The position numbers were made by a program, and so were the translations under genes. A DNA stretch of 64,000 nt, taken from Trichosporon coremiiforme (Eukaryota > Basidiomycota > Tremellomycetes > Trichosporonales > Trichosporonaceae). The stretch is taken from assembly GCA_039545355.1 (NCBI GenBank), contig BCJJ01000019.1, positions 184,076 to 248,075 of the forward strand, given 5' to 3'. Shown here piece after piece: positions 35,063 through 44,208 of the stretch. The stretch's first letter is position 1, and each line of letters begins with the position of its first letter. The notes under the pieces are model-generated. The model saw only the letters and a list, made by a program, of their open reading frames with translations, was not told the origin of the DNA and did no database searches.

Positions 35063-35785
35063 GGTGGGTATGGTTGGAGGTGAGAACAGGTGGGAGGCGA
35101 CGGAAGAGACTTAAGTACAGTTTGGAGGGGAGGACACACGCAAGCGCAAGCCATCCTCCCACCTCCTTGCAACTCGGAGGCGCACACGGTGTATTCACCT
35201 GCGTGTGACGCGAAACTCACAATCATCCAAGATGCCGCTGGCGCCTTCGAACGCCTTGGCACAATGGTCTTGCTCCATGGTATTCTTCGCTTACAGCACC
35301 CAACCAGTTGTTTGGGAGCATAGGGGTTCCAATTTGCCCCACAACGGCCAGCATGGGTGCACATAGTCGGTCAACTTCAGCCTGAGCGCCAGCGGGATGA
35401 AGTTGGTGAGCATGGCTGGCCACAAAGCGCATTCATCTGCCGCGGGCTTAACTCACGTTCATCACCACATACCAGTATTCTGATTAGATTTGCACAATTC
35501 AAGTTGCAGCAGGGATGTTCACAGCCTTCTGGACCTGCTCAATGCAAGCGATTTTACGAGCGTTGTTGGAAATCACGTGATTTCTTGCCTGCCACGTCGT
35601 CACCGCCTTATTGTATATAGACGGCCTCCTGGCCATTTTATGCATTCACCTCCCAACCAATTGATCAGTCCCGTCTAGGTCGTGCTGCCAGTAACCTCGT
35701 TACTCGCGCATCAAGCGACCCGGACTTCAACAGAGCGTCCAAATCACGGGCTGGTTATGGGACCTGTTTTGGCACTAACAACAAT
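35063..35785. other. Upstream region of the 375-aa gene and of tRNA-Gly
   Basis: No gene is seen. A palindromic TCACGTGA (CACGTG at 35574-35579) lies about 0.5 kb upstream of the hypothetical gene and 0.2 kb upstream of the tRNA. The remainder is unremarkable. Confidence 0.45.
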
Positions 35786-35868
35786 GGGTTGTTGATCCAG
35801 TGGTTAAGATGGCTGCCTTCCATTTCTCGGAATAGCAGCTTACCGGGGTTCGAATCCCCGACAACTCA
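35786..35868 (+). tRNA. tRNA-Gly: tRNA-Gly(UCC) with 11-nt intron
   Basis: A complete cloverleaf can be drawn. The 7-bp acceptor stem GGGTTGT/ACAACTC (one G-U) is followed by discriminator A. The D arm includes AGTGGTTA. The anticodon stem is GCTGC/GCAGC. The T arm CGGGG-TTCGAAT-CCCCG contains a perfect B box. The anticodon loop reads CTTCCA-[TTTCTCGGAAT]-A, so the anticodon is TCC (Gly) and an 11-nt intron sits at the canonical position 37/38. The intron's GGAA can pair with the TTCC of the loop, as in other eukaryotic pre-tRNA introns. A TTTTT run at 35869-35873 is the Pol III terminator. The spliced length is 72 nt. Confidence 0.93.
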
Positions 35869-35873
35869 TTTTT
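35869..35873 (+). terminator. RNA polymerase III T5 terminator of tRNA-Gly
   Basis: Five consecutive T residues immediately follow the discriminator base. Confidence 0.8.
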
Positions 35874-37370
35874 GCCTCCATACCCCTACACCTACGGCGT
35901 CCGAGAGCCAGTGGTGGTCAGCGCCTAGCGCTGCCCGGTCAACGGACACGCCAAGGCCGTCGCAAGGGTCTGTGGGGCGAGTGATAGTGGGTGTGAGTTG
36001 CAACATGCTCCCGGCGCGCCCGCCCCGGGCAGTCGCAGCGGCGCCACGATTGGCTGTCACTTACTGGACGATGGCGGGGTTAGAGAGGACGACGAGGCAC
36101 ACAGGAATGACGACGTCGTGGATGGCCGTGGGTGCAACTTGGCTGTTTATTTGGCTCCGGGCCGTATCGTTATGGCTTTCACAAGCTTGACCCTGAAGCC
36201 GGCCCTCAAAACCGGGTAGAGCTAGGGGTGCGCTGTGCGAACATGAGATCTGCAGCTTCCCGTTCATTTTGCTTTTCACCTGGCCCACCAAGAGTCTGTC
36301 CATGTTTCGAGTGCGGCAGGCAAAAACGAAACAACGGTAGACGCGGGAGCTGACGAATGGAGGATGTAGATCCCTTGTCGCAATGTCTGACGATCTGATG
36401 GGGTCACGGATAACAAGGAGGCTTGGTGGACCCAGTTTTGAGGACGCGTCTGAATGGAGCCAAGGCGCGCGCGCAAGGAACGCGTTGAGGGTATGAGGGT
36501 AGGAGAAATAAGCAGTGCGCGAGTGCCGTTGGATGGCGGCCAGGCTGCAGGCGGGCACGCAGGCGGGCACTCGGCAGGCAGGCGGCCGGTGGTGTAACCA
36601 AGCTCAGCTCTCAGGCCGTGGGTCCATGGGAGTTACGCCATTGATCGATCACACAGATCCCAGCCGTACAGCCGCAAAGCAGTGTACACCATAGCATAGC
36701 ACTATTTTCCCAGGCGGCTGTCCGGCTGAGAAGATAGCATGAATGCATCAATCAACAACAACACGGACTTTTCTGCGCATCGTCTGGCTCCACCTCACAC
36801 TTCGTTCTCACTCACTTGCATACCTCCTCTCATCACAAGACGCCTCTCCCCAACGACACGTCACGCCTCATTAAGCGCACATCGCACATCGCACATCGCA
36901 CATCGCACATCGCACATCGCACCCCCAAGACCTTAACACACAACCCACAGGACCACGGATCAATCGGGCGCACGCCAGCTGTCGACCCTGGCCGTGGGAA
37001 CCTTCCCTAGACACCCGGAGACCCGACTGTCAGGTAACTCCCCCGGTCTCTTGCTCGACCGCGCGAAAGCACGTTGAAACAACAAAACCATTGCACCACT
37101 TGCATCCGCTTCTTGCATCGCACATACCCCCTTCTTCACCTTCCTCGTCTGATCTTCATCCCCAAAGCCCCTGCACACGTCCCAGCACGCTCGCACTACC
37201 GCACTATCATCTCGTCGTATTCTCGCCGCTCAACCTTCAACCGAGCCGAGCAAACCCTTGATTTGTTGACCATAACAAAACTCACACTGAATAGGGTGCT
37301 TTCAGCCAGTTGCCACGACGACCTTGCGCTTCTTTCTTTCAACACTCCACCTCTTTATTCCTCTTTCACC
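35874..37370 (+). promoter_or_regulatory. Intergenic and UAP1 promoter/leader
   Basis: No gene is evident between the tRNA and UAP1. From about 36780 the plus strand becomes C/A- and C/T-rich, with few G, the usual composition of a fungal leader; it includes a heptamer repeat at 36878-36922. The UAP1 frame stays open upstream of its ATG from 37074 but contains no ATG there. Confidence 0.5.
36878..36922 (+). repeat. Heptamer repeat CACATCG, six copies
   Basis: Six perfect head-to-tail CACATCG units plus a partial one lie about 450 bp upstream of the UAP1 start codon, in the pyrimidine/adenine-rich leader. Length variation could alter the leader (inference). Confidence 0.92.
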
Positions 37371-38976
37371 ATGACTATCACCATGGGTTCCTACGCCAAC
37401 CCCATCGACATTGCTGCGCTCAAGCAGACCTACGAGAATGCCGGTCAGGGCCAGGTCTTCACCTTCTGGGATAAGCTATCCGAGGACGAGCAGGCCAAGT
37501 TCGCCAAGCAGCTCTCCGAGATCGACGTTGACCGCGTTAACCGTATCTACGAGAACGCCATGGCCGCTGTCGCTGTCGCTCCCCCTCCCAAGCCTGTTGG
37601 CAACGAGGCCCCTACTCTGAAGACCTCCGACGCCCAGCCTACCACCCCCACCGCCGACGCTGTATCCCCCCTTCCCCCGACCTCGTGCGCTTCTGCTATC
37701 AACAACGCCGAGGAGGAGGCTCGCTGGCGCTCCACGGGCCTCAAGGCCATTGCTGATGGCAAGGTCGCTGTCCTTCTCCTTGCCGGAGGACAGGGCACCC
37801 GTCTCGGCAGCGCCAACCCCAAGGGCATGTTCGACATCTCGCTCCCTTCTGGCCGCACCCTCTTCGAGATCCAGGCTGCTCGTATCCGCCGCCTCCGTGA
37901 GGTCGTCTCCGAGGCCACTGGCAAGCCCGCTGAGCAGGTCCGCATCCCCTGGTATGTCATGACCTCGGGCCCCACTCGTACCGTCACTGAGGCGTACTTC
38001 GACAAGAAGAACTACTTCGGTCTTCCTCGCGAGGACGTCCTCTTTTTCGAGCAGGGTAAGTTTAAAGGGCCGGCTGTTCCGCTAACATTGCGCAGGTGTT
38101 CTTCCTGCTCTCTCCAACGAGGGCAAGCTCCTCCTCTCGACCGCCTCTAGCCTCTCGCTCGCTCCGGACGGAAACGGTGGTGTTTACGCCGCCCTCCGCC
38201 GCCCTCTCGTCGAGGGCAAGTCGAAGACTGTCATGTCGGACCTGAAGGACCGTGGCGTCGAGTACATTCACGGCTACTGCGTCGACAACTGTCTCGTCAA
38301 GGTCGCCGACCCCGTCTTCTTCGGCGCCTGTATTGAGCGTGGTGCCGCCTGTGGCGCCAAGGTCGTCCGCAAGCGCGACCCCGAGGAGCTTGTTGGTGTT
38401 GTTGCCCGCAAGGGTGACGGCTACGCTGTTGTCGAGTACTCCGAGCTCCCCAAGGAGATGTCTGAGCAGCGTGAGGCCGACGGTACTCTGTCCTTCTGGG
38501 CCGGCAACATCGTCAACCACTTCTACACGCGCTCGTTCCTCGAGGAAATTGAGGGTGTTGAGGCCCGCGCCCCCTTCCACATCGCCAAGAAGAAGATCCC
38601 TACCGTCGATCTCTCCACTGGCGAGGCCGTTAAGCCCTCGACCCCCAACGGCATGAAGCTCGAGATGTTCATCTTCGACATCTTCCCCTTCACCCGCGAC
38701 CTCGTCGTGCTCGAGGTCGACCGTGCCGAGGAGTTCTCGCCTCTGAAGAACGCTTCTGGTGCTCCCTCCGATACCCCCGAGACCTCGCGCCGCGACCTCC
38801 TTGCCCAGCAGAGGCGCTGGCTCGAGGCCGCCGGTGCCACCTTTGCCGACGACGTCGAAGTCGAGGTCACCCCTGACGCGACGTATGGCGGCGAGGGTCT
38901 TGACTTTGTCAACGGCAAGAAGTTCGTCCGCTCCGGCTTCATTGCCAAGCCTGAGGACGTCGCCGCCCTCATCTAA
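37371..38976 (+). CDS. UAP1: UDP-N-acetylglucosamine pyrophosphorylase
   Basis: The enzyme makes UDP-GlcNAc from UTP and GlcNAc-1-phosphate, feeding chitin, N-glycan and GPI-anchor synthesis in the cytosol. Exons 37371-38055 and 38096-38976 give 521 aa, close to yeast Qri1 (477) and human UAP1 (522). The nucleotide-binding signature LLLAGGQGTRLG starts near residue 135, followed by KGMFDI and, in exon 2, GNGGVYAAL and EYIHGYCVDNCLVKVADPVF. The substrate-loop region has SFWAGNIVNHFY, then KLEMFIFDIFPF. The 40-nt intron has a GTAAGT donor, CTAAC branch and GCAG acceptor and splits a Gly codon. I use the first ATG (37371; a second Met lies four codons on). It runs tail-to-tail with GRS1, about 310 bp away. 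Confidence 0.96.
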
Positions 38977-39289
38977 GTGGACCGCGCGCCTTAAAAATTC
39001 GCACGGTTTTAGAAGAACATTTACTCAACGCATTTACGTTCACCATGGCGTCTCACGGCCGATTTAAAATTACAGTATAACGGACATTAAACTGGACATC
39101 AAGTGTCAAGTGACGATGAGTGGTCATTTCAGCATATGTACATGAGAGCTCTCACAGTAGGGCTATGCATCATTGATACCAAGGCAAGTAAGGACAGGAG
39201 TCGGTCGGAAGTGCAACAGCAATTAGCTAAGATGGGAGCAAAATAACATCTTCTCTGTTGATCTACGAAGGAGATCGCTCTACTATTGT
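38977..39289. other. Convergent 3' spacer, UAP1/GRS1
   Basis: Short A/T-richer spacer between two stop codons, presumably two overlapping 3' UTRs. No other feature. Confidence 0.6.
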
Positions 39290-41454
39290 CTACTCGACGT
39301 CCTGGACACCAGAGTACTCCTGGAGAACCGTGGAAGCGCCCTCCCAGTCGATGGTGCCCTTGACGAGCTGGTCGACGGTCTTGAGAACATCCTCGGTGGA
39401 GCCGATGAGCTGCTTGGTGGTGTCGCGCTCGCGGAGGGTGAGAGTGCCGTTCTTGGCGGTGGCAAAGTCGACAGTGATGCCGAAGGGGGTGCCGAGCTCG
39501 TCGTTACGGGCGTACTTCTTACCGATGGAGGCGGACGAGTCGTCGACGCGGGAGGCGATGCCGAGTTTCCTGAGCTTGATGGAGATGTCGTGGATGACAG
39601 CGGTGAGGGCGGGGTCGTTGGAGATGGCGACGATGAGGACCTTGATGGGCGCGACGAGGGGAGGGAAGGAGAGCACGCCACGCGCCTTGTCCTGCTCACG
39701 GGCCCAATACGAGTGCTCGAGGAGGGAGTACAGGATACGGCCGATACCGAACGAGGGCTCGATGACGTTGGGCGTGAACTCGCGCATGTGCTCGGTCACG
39801 GTGATGGGGTTGATCTTGACGAGGTTCGGGGTGAGCTCATACTCGTTGCCGTCGGCGCACTTGACGAGCGACTTGCCATCCTTGTCCATCTCGTCCTTGA
39901 TGCACTGGAGGCGCACCTTGTCGCTCTCGGCGAGGGTCGACTTGATGGTGGCGGCATCCTTCTTGAACTTGATACCGAACGCCTTGGCGTCGTACTGCAC
40001 ATCGAGCTTCTCGACAGTGCGGGGCTGGTCGAGGCGCTGCTGGACGCGGAGCGGCTGCTTGGTCTTGGCAGCGTGCACGGTGAGGTCGTAAGCCGAACGG
40101 TCAGCGCAGCCGACGCACTCGATCCAGCCGTACGAGGACTGGATCTCAAAGTCCCAGCAGTCGGCGGCGTAGTGCGCCATCTCGTTGGCCATGTGCTGAC
40201 GGCAGCGGAGGCGGGCGGGGTCGATACCGATCTTGGTCAGGAAGAGCTGCGTGCGGCCGAGGAAGTAGCCGAGCGTCTCGTTGTCGACGATGCCCTTCTC
40301 GACAGCGTCGCCGACAGTCATCCTCGTGATCTCCGTGCGGCCTTCCTGCTGAACGTCCTTGGGCAGGAGCGCGAGCACGACGTCGCGAACTTCGTTGAAC
40401 CGAGCATGGCGTTTGTCCAGCGGGTCGACGTAGTGCTCAATCTCGGCCATCGTGAACTCACGCACACGCAGGAGACCCTGGCGCGGCGCAATCTCGTTAC
40501 GGAACGACTTGCCGATCTGCGCAGACGCGAACGGAACCTTGCCGTTGTTGAACTCGAGCAGGCGAGCAAAGTTGACGAAGTGGCCCTGGGCCGTCTCCGG
40601 GCGCAGGTAGCCCTTGATCTGGCCAGTGGGACCAATGTCCGACTGGAACATGAGGTTGAACTCGACAGGCTCAGAGAGTTCGTTGTTGGCGGGCGAGCGG
40701 ATGTCCCACTTCTTGATGAGCTCGCCAAGCTGGGGGCCGGTGTAGTTGTCGATCTGCGCGAGGATGTACTCGAACTCCTCAACGACCTTGTCGTCGAGCT
40801 TGACGGCCTCCGACTTGACGTTCTTTTTCTTCTTCTTCTTCTTCTCGTCCGTCTCCTCCTTCTCCTCAACCTTCTTACCGCGCGCCTCCTTGTCACCCTT
40901 CAGGCGCGCCTCGAGAACAGCCTCGACGAGGTGATCCGCACGGAAGATCTCGCCGTTGACCTTGTCCTTGACCATCCAGTCGGCGAACCTGGTGCCTGTC
41001 AGCAAAGAAATCAGGGAGTGGCTTACTTGTCGACGTGGCCGGATGTCTTGAGGACATCGGAAAGAGTCATGATCGTCGTGTCGAGCTCGAGCATGTCCTC
41101 CTCGATGATGTAGTGCTTGCGCCAGGCGTCAAGAATGTTGGCCTGCAGGGCCGAGCCGGTCGGTCCATAGTCGTAGAGACCGGCGACACCGCCATAGATC
41201 TCGAAGGCGGGCGCGAAGAAGAAGCGGCGAGAAAGCAGGGAGTCGAGGTTCGTCTTGTCGAACTCGTGGGCGGTCTTGTTGACCTCGCTCGAAGCCGTGT
41301 TGCCAGACATGTTGAGGTTCAGGTCTGTCGTGGTATTCTCCGGTGTGAGCGGCTTTTGATTAGCCAAGTGTCGTGCGCTGGTGAACAGGGGGCGGTGGAG
41401 TAGTGCTTGTGTAAGAGTTCTTGTCCAGCAGTTCCGCAAGGTGCCAATGGCCAT
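39290..41454 (-). CDS. GRS1: Glycyl-tRNA synthetase (cytosolic and probably mitochondrial)
   Basis: This class II synthetase charges tRNA-Gly. Exons (minus) 41454-41027 and 40988-39290 give 708 aa from the first ATG. Class II signatures are plain: GYLRPETAQG, the motif 2 strand FRNEIAPRQGLLRVREF, and motif 3 EPSFGIGRILYSLLEHSYW. A Lys-run insert (EKKKKKKKNVKSE) near the start of exon 2 is typical of eukaryotic cytosolic forms. The N-terminus from the first ATG (MAIGTLRNCWTRTLTQALLH..., no acidic residue in the first 38) is a classic mitochondrial presequence. A second in-frame ATG at 41310 starts the usual cytosolic protein (660 aa). The first ATG has a poor context (T at -3); the second has A at -3. 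The intron is only 38 nt. It is divergent from the cyclin gene. Confidence 0.96.
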
Positions 41455-41754
41455 GAACAGAACGAAATGAGTCGAGTTGAGATGCCAACAGTGCTGAGAT
41501 CACTTGAATCCATCGCCATCCACTTGCCTTCCCTTGACTCGACACAAAACGGCCACTTGGCAACCAATCTTGATAATAAAGTTCTGGACAGGGGCCGGAC
41601 CTTCCCGGCAAATACACGTAATCCGAGCCACGTGGTACGGCCCTCCACTTCACGCGTCTCCTGTTGTGAACTTCTGCTGGGAAGCTTGTTATGACGGCTG
41701 TTGTCGACTGAAACCACCTCCTGCAACAAGTAGGGCCGTCGATAGTCCGCCACT
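41455..41754. promoter_or_regulatory. Divergent promoter shared by GRS1 and the cyclin gene
   Basis: Only 300 bp separate the two start codons. The interval contains a CCACGTGG palindrome (CACGTG at 41629-41634), the core E-box bound by bHLH factors of Cbf1/USF type. No TATA box is obvious. Co-regulation of translation and transcription-elongation genes is inference. Confidence 0.5.
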
Positions 41755-42975
41755 ATGCGTAAGCTCCGGCCAGCCGAGAAGCAGTGGCTTTTTGACGAAG
41801 ATGCCCTCTCGAAGACCCCTTCTCGACTTGACGGTATCTCGCTCCAGGAAGAGCTCCAAGGAAGGAAACAGACAATCGCATGGATTCGCTCGTTGTGGCT
41901 TCGAGTGGCTGGGTAAGGCTCATCGACCGGACTGTTGCTAACTAACAACAGGTTCCACGGAGAGAATGACCCAGAGTCGACTCCTGCCAAAGGCATCGTG
42001 ACTTGTGGGGCAGCACTTGTGCATCGATTCTTTATGCGACGGTCACTCACTGACTTTGATCCAAAGGTGAGCTCCAGCGTCGTCGGAAGTGCTTACCTCT
42101 TAGATTATGGCACCAACGATTCTCTTCTTAGCATCGAAGGTTGAAGAGGGTCCTATGAGGCTGCGACACATTGTGAACGCCTGTCTGCAGAAGTTCGAGC
42201 CCGGAGCACCGATCTGGGATCCTCAGGGTGACAACGACGTAAGCTGGTCCTTCGAGAGTGTTAGCTGACATCAGGCCCAACCTCCCGAATATAGGCGGTG
42301 GGAGAAGGAGATTTTGGCTGCGGAGGAGGTTGCGCTGGAAGCGCTGTGTTTCGACATGGCTATTGAGCAGCCGTGGCCGGTGCTGCGGCGGAGTATCCGC
42401 GGGCTGGACGCGCCGGCGAACGAGGGGGAGAGCAGCGCCGCAGCCGAAGCATGCGTCAACGGGAGCTCGGGGAAGGGTAAGAGCCGCGCGACAGAGCAGG
42501 TCGTCGACGAGCTCGCCTGGACATTCCTCAACGAGGGCCTGCTGTCGCCGCTGCCGGTGCTGCATGCGGCTCCCATCCTCGCGTTCGCGACCTTCGTTCT
42601 TGTGCTTGCGGCCGTCGACGAGATGCCGCTGTCCAACGCTCTGGCCACGGCTTCAGATCTCGGACCGAGATTCGAGCTTGATGTCGAGTTCTGTCCGGAT
42701 ACGGGGGCGACGGGAGAGGATGTGCAGGCTGTGAGAGGTGAGCTGGGCGGTTTCCCCATCTAGAGCTGACGACAGATGCCTTGCGGCAATATGTGGAATG
42801 GTGCGACATGGGCATCATTGACAGGGACCTCATCCAGTATTTCGATCCAGAGCCGAGCGAGCCTGCGCCGTACCGCCGGCTATACGAGAGGAAGCAGAGT
42901 AACGGGACGACGAACGGGGATGTGGCAGTGGCTGAACAGGAGGACAAGACGGAGAAGATGGACATCGACTCATAG
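41755..42975 (+). CDS. Cyclin K/T-type transcriptional cyclin (Ctk2/Bur2/Pch1-like)
   Basis: Cyclins of this group activate Cdk9/Cdk12-type kinases that phosphorylate the Pol II CTD. Exons: 41755-41912, 41952-42066, 42104-42238, 42275-42737, 42776-42975; 356 aa, all in frame. The N-terminal cyclin box is clear: WLFDEDALSKTPSRLDGIS matches the family 'W.F...L..TPSR.DGI' opening, then KGIVTCGAALVHRFFMRRSL, and IMAPTILFLASKVEEGP, the cyclin-box 'FLA.KVEE' helix. A second, more diverged box follows (residues ~160-280), broken by a Ser/Gly/Ala insert. The C-terminus is polar and acidic. Introns are 36-40 nt. It shares a promoter with GRS1 and ends 55 bp from the AP-3 sigma stop, tail-to-tail. Which kinase it pairs with cannot be decided from sequence alone. 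Confidence 0.88.
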
Positions 42976-43030
42976 CATTATAACATTCGGGACAGATGCA
43001 TTGATACAACATTTCACTCTATGCTCTGCT

Positions 43031-43757
43031 CTATACACCGATTGATGAGAGCCATCGCCGCGCTCCGCTGCTGAGACCGCCTCCTACGCTAGACTGGTTG
43101 GAGCCGCCGGGATTGACGAGCATCGACGGTACGAGGGGGTTGGCACTGGCTGCGCTCGCCTTGCGGTTACGTTGGCTGGCGACGATACCCTGGCTGATCT
43201 CATTGATGTTCGTTTCAAGAACGAGTCCTCCCTGGATAATCTCGTTCAGGACGTACTGCACCTCGTCGAAGTGGAAGATAAGGTCGAGCTCGCACACGTT
43301 CTCGAACGCTCGGTCCAGACTCTCCACGAAGACCTGGATCAGGTCGAGAATACCCAGCTCGCTCTCGGCACCATCTACGACAAACCTGGATGTCAGTTCA
43401 CAGTAATCAGCCGGTGAACTTACACAAAGTACAGCGTCGCGTAGTGGCGATAGATGACACGGGTGTCGTCGTCGGTGCTGGCCGCGCCGTTCCCCGACCA
43501 CGTCACGCCGTTGCCATTGTTGGAGTTCTTCTCGCTCGAGGAAGACGATGGAAACACGAGCTCTGGAGCATCGAGGAAGTTGCAGACACCAGCTGGCCGG
43601 TCGGAAATGAGGGAGAAGATTTGGGAGATGAGAGCTTGTTGCGTCAACGGAGGTACCGGCGTGTAGAACTTGGAGAGGCGCGGCTTTCCTGAGCGTTAGC
43701 TTGAGGACGAGGTCGAAGCTCACCGTGAGTGTTGAAGATAAGAACAGCGTGAATCAT
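43031..43757 (-). CDS. APS3: AP-3 adaptor complex sigma subunit
   Basis: AP-3 sigma is the small core subunit of the coat that sends cargo from Golgi to vacuole. Exons (minus) 43757-43724, 43688-43424 and 43385-43031 give 217 aa. The first exon codes only MIHAVLIFNTH plus one base, the standard sigma opening; exon 2 continues GKPRLSKFYTPV. RHYATLYFVFVVDGAESELG and LDLIQVFVESLDRAFENVCE, then FHFDEVQYVLNEIIQGGLVLET, are diagnostic of sigma-type subunits, and the VDGAESELGILDLIQVFVE version is that of sigma-3. Compared with the ~190-aa norm, it has a Ser/Asn-rich loop insert (SSSSSEKNSNNGNG) before the RVIYRHYA strand and a low-complexity C-terminus. An upstream in-frame ATG at 43883 was rejected, since the family starts at MIHAV. 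It is divergent from KAP123. Confidence 0.93.
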
Positions 43758-44208
43758 GATTGCTAAGGAGAGACGAGACCTCCCTCCAATCTTGAACTTC
43801 ACGCGCGATATGCAAGTGTTATCGAGTGACCTTCCCCCTGTAACGCTGACGACAAGTAGCCTTGGGCCGGATCGGATCGTCATGGTAGAAGGTGGATTCA
43901 GCCGGCCCACGAGATAGCCACGTTATCTTATCACGTGATCCCCCACCGCCCGATGCATGCACGAAAAATTGATGCCGCGTTGTTGACGGACTCTGCGGCG
44001 CCTGTTTCCCTGGTCTTACTACTGAAATTTCTGATGCCGCGTGTGCAGGTACCGTCCCGCGAGCCACGCCGCGCGTACGGCCTTCAACTTTTTCTCGCCC
44101 CATATCTCTCCCTCTTATCCAACCCGACATCCCGTCTTTCTTTTCTCTTTCTCTATCCCTTTAGAGCCAAGCGAAGGCTGGACACATACTCCACGCCCAG
44201 CAGCAAAA
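43758..44208. promoter_or_regulatory. Divergent promoter shared by APS3 and KAP123
   Basis: 451 bp lie between the two start codons. A TCACGTGA palindrome (CACGTG at 43932-43937) sits near its middle, and the KAP123-proximal side (44090-44165) is strongly C/T-rich, marking its leader. No other gene fits. Confidence 0.5.

Noticed and set aside
34383..35114. 243-codon plus-strand frame
   Set aside because: Antisense to the 375-aa minus-strand gene, Ser/Arg-rich, begins before and ends after that gene's start without its own features.
37074..37370. Upstream extension of UAP1 (99 codons, His/Arg/Leu-rich)
   Set aside because: It has no ATG (it opens at TTG), lies in the C/T-rich leader, and the family does not have such an N-terminus.
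39590..41113. 507-codon open frame on the plus strand
   Set aside because: Antisense shadow of the glycyl-tRNA synthetase gene, crossing its intron without regard to splice sites.
43755..43883. Upstream in-frame ATG for the AP-3 sigma subunit at 43883
   Set aside because: Sigma subunits start at the conserved MIHAVLIFN; the extra 42 residues have no counterpart, and the ATG at 43757 fits the family.
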